DNA from: Caballeronia peredens
GTDB lineage: Bacteria > Pseudomonadota > Gammaproteobacteria > Burkholderiales > Burkholderiaceae
NCBI GenBank assembly: GCA_001544595.2
Contig: FCOH02000006.1
Span: forward strand, 186,001-250,000
Direction of reading: 5' to 3'
DNA length: 64,000 bases
Part shown: positions 61,078-64,000 of the stretch, piece by piece
Layout: every line of letters begins with the position of its first letter
How positions within the stretch are numbered: position 1 is the first letter of the stretch
The notes under the pieces: generated by a model
Seen by the model: the letters and a program-made list of their open reading frames with translations, nothing else
The model's database searches: none
What the model was told of the DNA's origin: nothing
Translations under genes and position numbers: made by a program

Positions 61078-62550
61078 ATGACTGCCATCGACGCTCACAC
61101 CTCTTCCTTGCCTAACGACGACATCGTATCGCTCGGTGCCGTCGCGCTCTCGCACGCGATTCATGCACGCGATGTATCGTGCGTCGAAGTGATGAACGCA
61201 TACCTTGCGCAGATCGATCGCATGAATCCGTTGGTCAATGCAATCGTTGCGATGCAGGACCGCGACATGCTCGTCAAGCTCGCCGCCGAACGCGATGCAC
61301 AATTGTCCAGAGGCGAAAGCCTTGGGTCTTTGCATGGATTCCCTCAGGCGCCTAAGGACATTCTGCCCGTCGCGGGCATGATCACGACCAAGGGCTCACC
61401 GATCTACGCGAACGAAATCACTCAGAACGATGCAATCGTATTCGAACGGATGCGCCGGGCCGGCGCGCTATTCGTGGGCCGCACGAACTCGCCCGAATTC
61501 GGGCTAGGCGGTCACACCTATAACCCCGTGTACGGAACCACGCTGAACGCATTCGATCAATCGCGGTCGGCGGGCGGCAGCAGTGGTGGCGCGGCCGTAT
61601 CCGTCGCGCTGCGCATGTTGCCGTGTGCGGACGGCTCCGACATGATGGGCTCGTTGCGCACGCCCGCCGCATTCAATAACGTTTTTGGATTTCGTACTTC
61701 ACCGGGATGTGTGCCTTACGCGCCAGGCGACGACGTCTTCTTTCAGCAATTCAGTGTCGTGGGCCCGATCGCGCGCACGATTCCCGACCTGGGCCTCCTG
61801 CTTTCCGTGCAAGCAGGCTTCGATGCACGTGCGCCGCTTTCACGCAGAAACGACAGACCCACCGAATTCGCGAACGCGCTCGAGCGTGACATGCGCGGCA
61901 AGCGCATCGGCTGGCTAGGCGATATGAACGGACGCTTGCCGACCGACGCAGGCTTGATGGACACGTACGAATCGTCCTTGCGTCATTTCGAAACCATTGG
62001 CTGCATAGTAGAAGCTGCGCATGTCGACTTCGATCTCGATCGCTTGTGGAATGCCTGGCTCGACTTGCGTAGTCACACTTTTGCAGGCACGAATGCGCCG
62101 CTCTATCGCGACGACGCCAAGCGCAAGCTGCTTAAGCCGGAAGCAATATGGGAAGTCGAACGAGGACTGAAGCTATCAGGGGAAGATGTGTCGCGCGCGG
62201 TTCGCGATCGTTCTGCCTGGTATCAGGCCGTCAATGCACTATTCGCTCGCTTCGATTATCTGGTGATGCCTTCGGCGCAGGTGTTTCCATTCGACACCGG
62301 TCTCGACTGGCCTCATGCAATCGGCGGGCGTGCGATGGACACGTATCACCGCTGGATGGAGACGGTCGTTCCCGCCACCATGGCATCACTGCCCGCGCTT
62401 AGCGTGCCCGCCGGCTTCAGCGCGGACGGATTGCCGGCCGGATTGCAGATCATCGGGCCGGCTCAGGGAGACTTGGGCGTGCTGCGGCTCGGACTCGCCT
62501 ATGATCGTGCGAGCGGATTCTCGAAGACACGCAGCCCCTTGCTCGGTTAA
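61078..62550 (+). CDS. amidase-signature enzyme
   Basis: A 490-residue enzyme of the amidase-signature family. The catalytic Ser-cisSer-Lys triad is visible: Lys in QAPKDILPV, cis-Ser in SAGGSSGGAAVSVA, nucleophilic Ser in SDMMGSLRTPA. The usual GGSxR of the last motif reads MGS here. AS enzymes hydrolyse amides such as nicotinamide, indoleacetamide or aryl amides. As it lies 26 bp after an LLM oxidoreductase, the pair may act on the same compound. Gat-type tRNA amidotransferase is unlikely, as GatB/C are absent. Confidence 0.87.
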   Translation: MTAIDAHTSSLPNDDIVSLGAVALSHAIHARDVSCVEVMNAYLAQIDRMNPLVNAIVAMQDRDMLVKLAAERDAQLSRGESLGSLHGFPQAPKDILPVAGMITTKGSPIYANEITQNDAIVFERMRRAGALFVGRTNSPEFGLGGHTYNPVYGTTLNAFDQSRSAGGSSGGAAVSVALRMLPCADGSDMMGSLRTPAAFNNVFGFRTSPGCVPYAPGDDVFFQQFSVVGPIARTIPDLGLLLSVQAGFDARAPLSRRNDRPTEFANALERDMRGKRIGWLGDMNGRLPTDAGLMDTYESSLRHFETIGCIVEAAHVDFDLDRLWNAWLDLRSHTFAGTNAPLYRDDAKRKLLKPEAIWEVERGLKLSGEDVSRAVRDRSAWYQAVNALFARFDYLVMPSAQVFPFDTGLDWPHAIGGRAMDTYHRWMETVVPATMASLPALSVPAGFSADGLPAGLQIIGPAQGDLGVLRLGLAYDRASGFSKTRSPLLG

Positions 62551-62557
62551 GCGATCG

Positions 62558-63022
62558 TCAGGCGGCAGCCCGTTGCGCACTCTTGCGAGCCGTTTTCCTG
62601 GGCGCGCCTCTGGTTGCACGCTTCGCTCCCGCTGCACGCGAAGCGGATGCCGCCCGGCCGCGTGCAACCTTTTCTTTCGCGCCATCGATCAGGAATATGC
62701 TGCGGTCCGGCGCGTCCTTGATCCATGCGGGCGGACGTGCATGCCCGCTCCAGGTTGCACCCGATTCCGGGTCGCGATACTTCGGCGGAAGCTTGGACTT
62801 CGCAGCCGTCTTGCTGCCGGAAACCGACGTATTTTTCGAACCAGCCGGACGGCCTCGCTTTTTCCCTAAGCCAGCCTTGGCGAGATCCGCCGTCGTCAAG
62901 CCATATTCCGCCATCAATGCCCGGATATTCGCGATTGCTTCAGTCGACTTTCGTTCGCGCAATGCGTCGGCGCGGCGCTGCAGTTTTTGAATCTGATTTT
63001 CCAGTTGCGACAATGTTGCCAT
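62558..63022 (-). CDS. H-NS-family nucleoid protein with basic C-terminal extension
   Basis: A 154-residue H-NS paralogue. The N-terminal coiled coil is MATLSQLENQIQKLQRRADALRER. The DNA-binding motif YRDPESGATWSGHARPPAWI (about 93-112) is the Burkholderia form of the TWTGxGRxP loop. Unlike H-NS it carries an Ala/Lys/Arg tail from about residue 122 (KEKVARGRAASASRAAGAKR and more), similar to histone H1-like proteins, and a basic linker before the motif (KKRGRPAGSK, an AT-hook-like segment). GGAGGGAAG precedes ATG 63022. Confidence 0.87.
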   Translation of the reverse strand: MATLSQLENQIQKLQRRADALRERKSTEAIANIRALMAEYGLTTADLAKAGLGKKRGRPAGSKNTSVSGSKTAAKSKLPPKYRDPESGATWSGHARPPAWIKDAPDRSIFLIDGAKEKVARGRAASASRAAGAKRATRGAPRKTARKSAQRAAA

Positions 63023-63461
63023 CTTCCCTCCAAATATACTCAGCGTCGAAATGAGCACGGTGCACGGCGGTTACTCAAGCGATTTCAATAGGCATCGTCA
63101 GGTGGTCCGCTTCACACTCGCGCTCTGTCGCTAAAGAATCTTATAGGGTGCATGCCAGTGTCAAACGCTCTTTCTCAAAAGATTACTTTTGACCAGCCCG
63201 ATTTAAGCGCGGACGCCAGGTAATTTTTCGCGACACCGACCCTAAGAGCCAAGCCAAAAGCGTCTTGACGCAAAGCGGCCTATTCCGTTTTTCCAAACCG
63301 CTATTCGGACGATTTAAGCGACCGCGATATGGCCTATGCCATTTGCACGACGCAAGCGCGTTCACCTCCCTTGCGCTCGCCGGTTCATTTCACGGCAGTC
63401 AGTTCGAGCGCAAGGGCACCTGCTCAGTTGAAGCAACGCAATGCTTCAACTGGCTGTTCGG
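63023..63461. other. 439-bp gene-free region
   Basis: Spacer between two minus-strand genes. It is AT-richer than its surroundings around 63180-63320, as is common before H-NS-like genes. No supported coding frame, RNA gene or clear promoter was seen; the plus-strand open frame at 63265-63660 has no ribosome site and overlaps the DUF3331 gene. Confidence 0.4.
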
Positions 63462-63902
63462 TCACTCGGAAGGTACGGCCGATTCCTCTTCGCACGGTGT
63501 CAATGCAAGGGCCAGAATCATCGCGCCGCTGTTGAGCGGCACCGAACTTCCTACTCGTCTGGGTCGGTACACCGGCTGTCCGCGCCGGATCGCCTGCCCG
63601 CTCAACGCACAGGTTCCCCGCTTGCGCGCCGTGCAGAGTGACCAGACCTGCTCCGAGTAATTAAACGATGTGGGATCGTGCCAGGACAACGCAAGCGTCG
63701 AATCGCTCAGGCGCTCCAGCACGCGAATGTTCACGCAATGCGCATCGCCCGGGGCGATGCAACCGGCTCGCGCAGACATGTTACGGACGAGCGATCGTGT
63801 CAGCGACACGGACCTGTCGTTCGTTTCAGACGGGCGGCTCGATCGGCTATCGAGCATTGCCAAGGTACGGCTCCAGGGATCCATCAACGATGGATGCTTC
63901 AT
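63462..63902 (-). CDS. DUF3331 domain-containing protein
   Basis: A 146-residue protein. The conserved C-terminal block is YSEQVWSLCTARKRGTCALSGQAIRRGQPVYRPRR followed by LNSGAMILA, the DUF3331 signature known mainly from Burkholderiaceae. Its two cysteines may bind metal (C-x7-C). AGGAG 6 nt before ATG 63902 sets the start. Function is unknown. The 98 bp beyond it, to the window edge, contain its promoter region and no recognisable gene. Confidence 0.8.
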   Translation of the reverse strand: MKHPSLMDPWSRTLAMLDSRSSRPSETNDRSVSLTRSLVRNMSARAGCIAPGDAHCVNIRVLERLSDSTLALSWHDPTSFNYSEQVWSLCTARKRGTCALSGQAIRRGQPVYRPRRVGSSVPLNSGAMILALALTPCEEESAVPSE

Positions 63903-64000
63903 GTTCCGCTCCTGCTGACGACAACGCACGCCGCAACGAAAGCCGGCTGAACGTTGCCGATGGAGTTACGGGAATGCGCGGGATGATCCGCCTTGAGAGC

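Noticed and set aside
63265-63660. Plus-strand open frame of 131 codons
   Set aside because: No ribosome site, no recognisable domain, and it overlaps the DUF3331 gene on the other strand.
1-64000. CRISPR arrays, tRNA/rRNA genes, prophage or IS elements
   Set aside because: No regularly spaced direct repeats, no cloverleaf or rRNA sequence, and no transposase, integrase or phage structural gene were seen.

Overview
The window is a chromosomal segment from a high-GC betaproteobacterium, most likely family Burkholderiaceae (Caballeronia/Paraburkholderia-like). This is inferred from base composition and codon use, a DUF3331 protein, an H-NS paralogue with the Burkholderia-type DNA-binding motif, and the mix of GntR-controlled sugar-acid and aromatic-acid genes. 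No rRNA, tRNA, CRISPR array, insertion sequence or prophage gene was seen. The first gene is cut by the left edge.

Layout. (1) 1-8.7 kb: sugar-acid catabolism. It holds a tartrate/D-malate dehydrogenase, a GntR/FCD regulator, two MFS transporters, a zinc alcohol dehydrogenase of the L-idonate/L-gulonate 5-dehydrogenase type, a ManD/RspA-type dehydratase and a mannonate/fructuronate oxidoreductase. (2) 8.9-13.8 kb: an exported protein of unknown function, an M81 (MlrC-like) metallopeptidase, a membrane diguanylate cyclase and a LysE exporter. (3) 14.1-19.9 kb: a quinoprotein alcohol-oxidation island. It has an AcoR-type sigma-54 activator, pqqA (24 codons), pqqD, a PQQ dehydrogenase carrying the extra Asp of lanthanide-dependent (XoxF/PedH-like) enzymes, and a XoxJ-like binding protein fused to a cytochrome c. 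Sigma-54 -24/-12 sequences precede both pqqA and the dehydrogenase. (4) 20-21.5 kb: a small membrane protein and a FUSC transporter. (5) 21.5-31.5 kb: a long leftward run of a 3-hydroxyaspartate-aldolase-like enzyme, a CoA-transferase, a crotonase, an MFS transporter, an FAD/Fe-S 2-hydroxyacid dehydrogenase, a hydratase and a serine-glyoxylate-type aminotransferase, with a divergent GntR regulator. (6) 32.5-45.2 kb: mixed genes including an AlkA-type glycosylase, a membrane hydrolase, a Tat-exported NHL protein, a TetR regulator, a proline-rich exported protein, an anchored TAXI protein, a phospholipase D lipoprotein and an aldo/keto reductase. (7) 45.3-56.2 kb: two modules of transglutaminase, circularly permuted ATP-grasp and alpha-E genes with a zinc metallopeptidase between them, a predicted peptide-ligase system resembling Anbu operons but without Anbu. 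(8) 56.6-64 kb: YceH, MnmD, DUF3311 + SSS symporter, LLM oxidoreductase, amidase, an H-NS paralogue with a basic tail, and a DUF3331 protein.

The least explained structure is a family of short AT-richer repeats with a core like GGCATTTTGMATGCGTAAT. Most copies lie in the spacers between genes, usually just after a stop codon. One pair lies in frame inside a transglutaminase gene. A 14-mer recurs exactly at three loci and a 16-mer at two, so the similarity is not chance.
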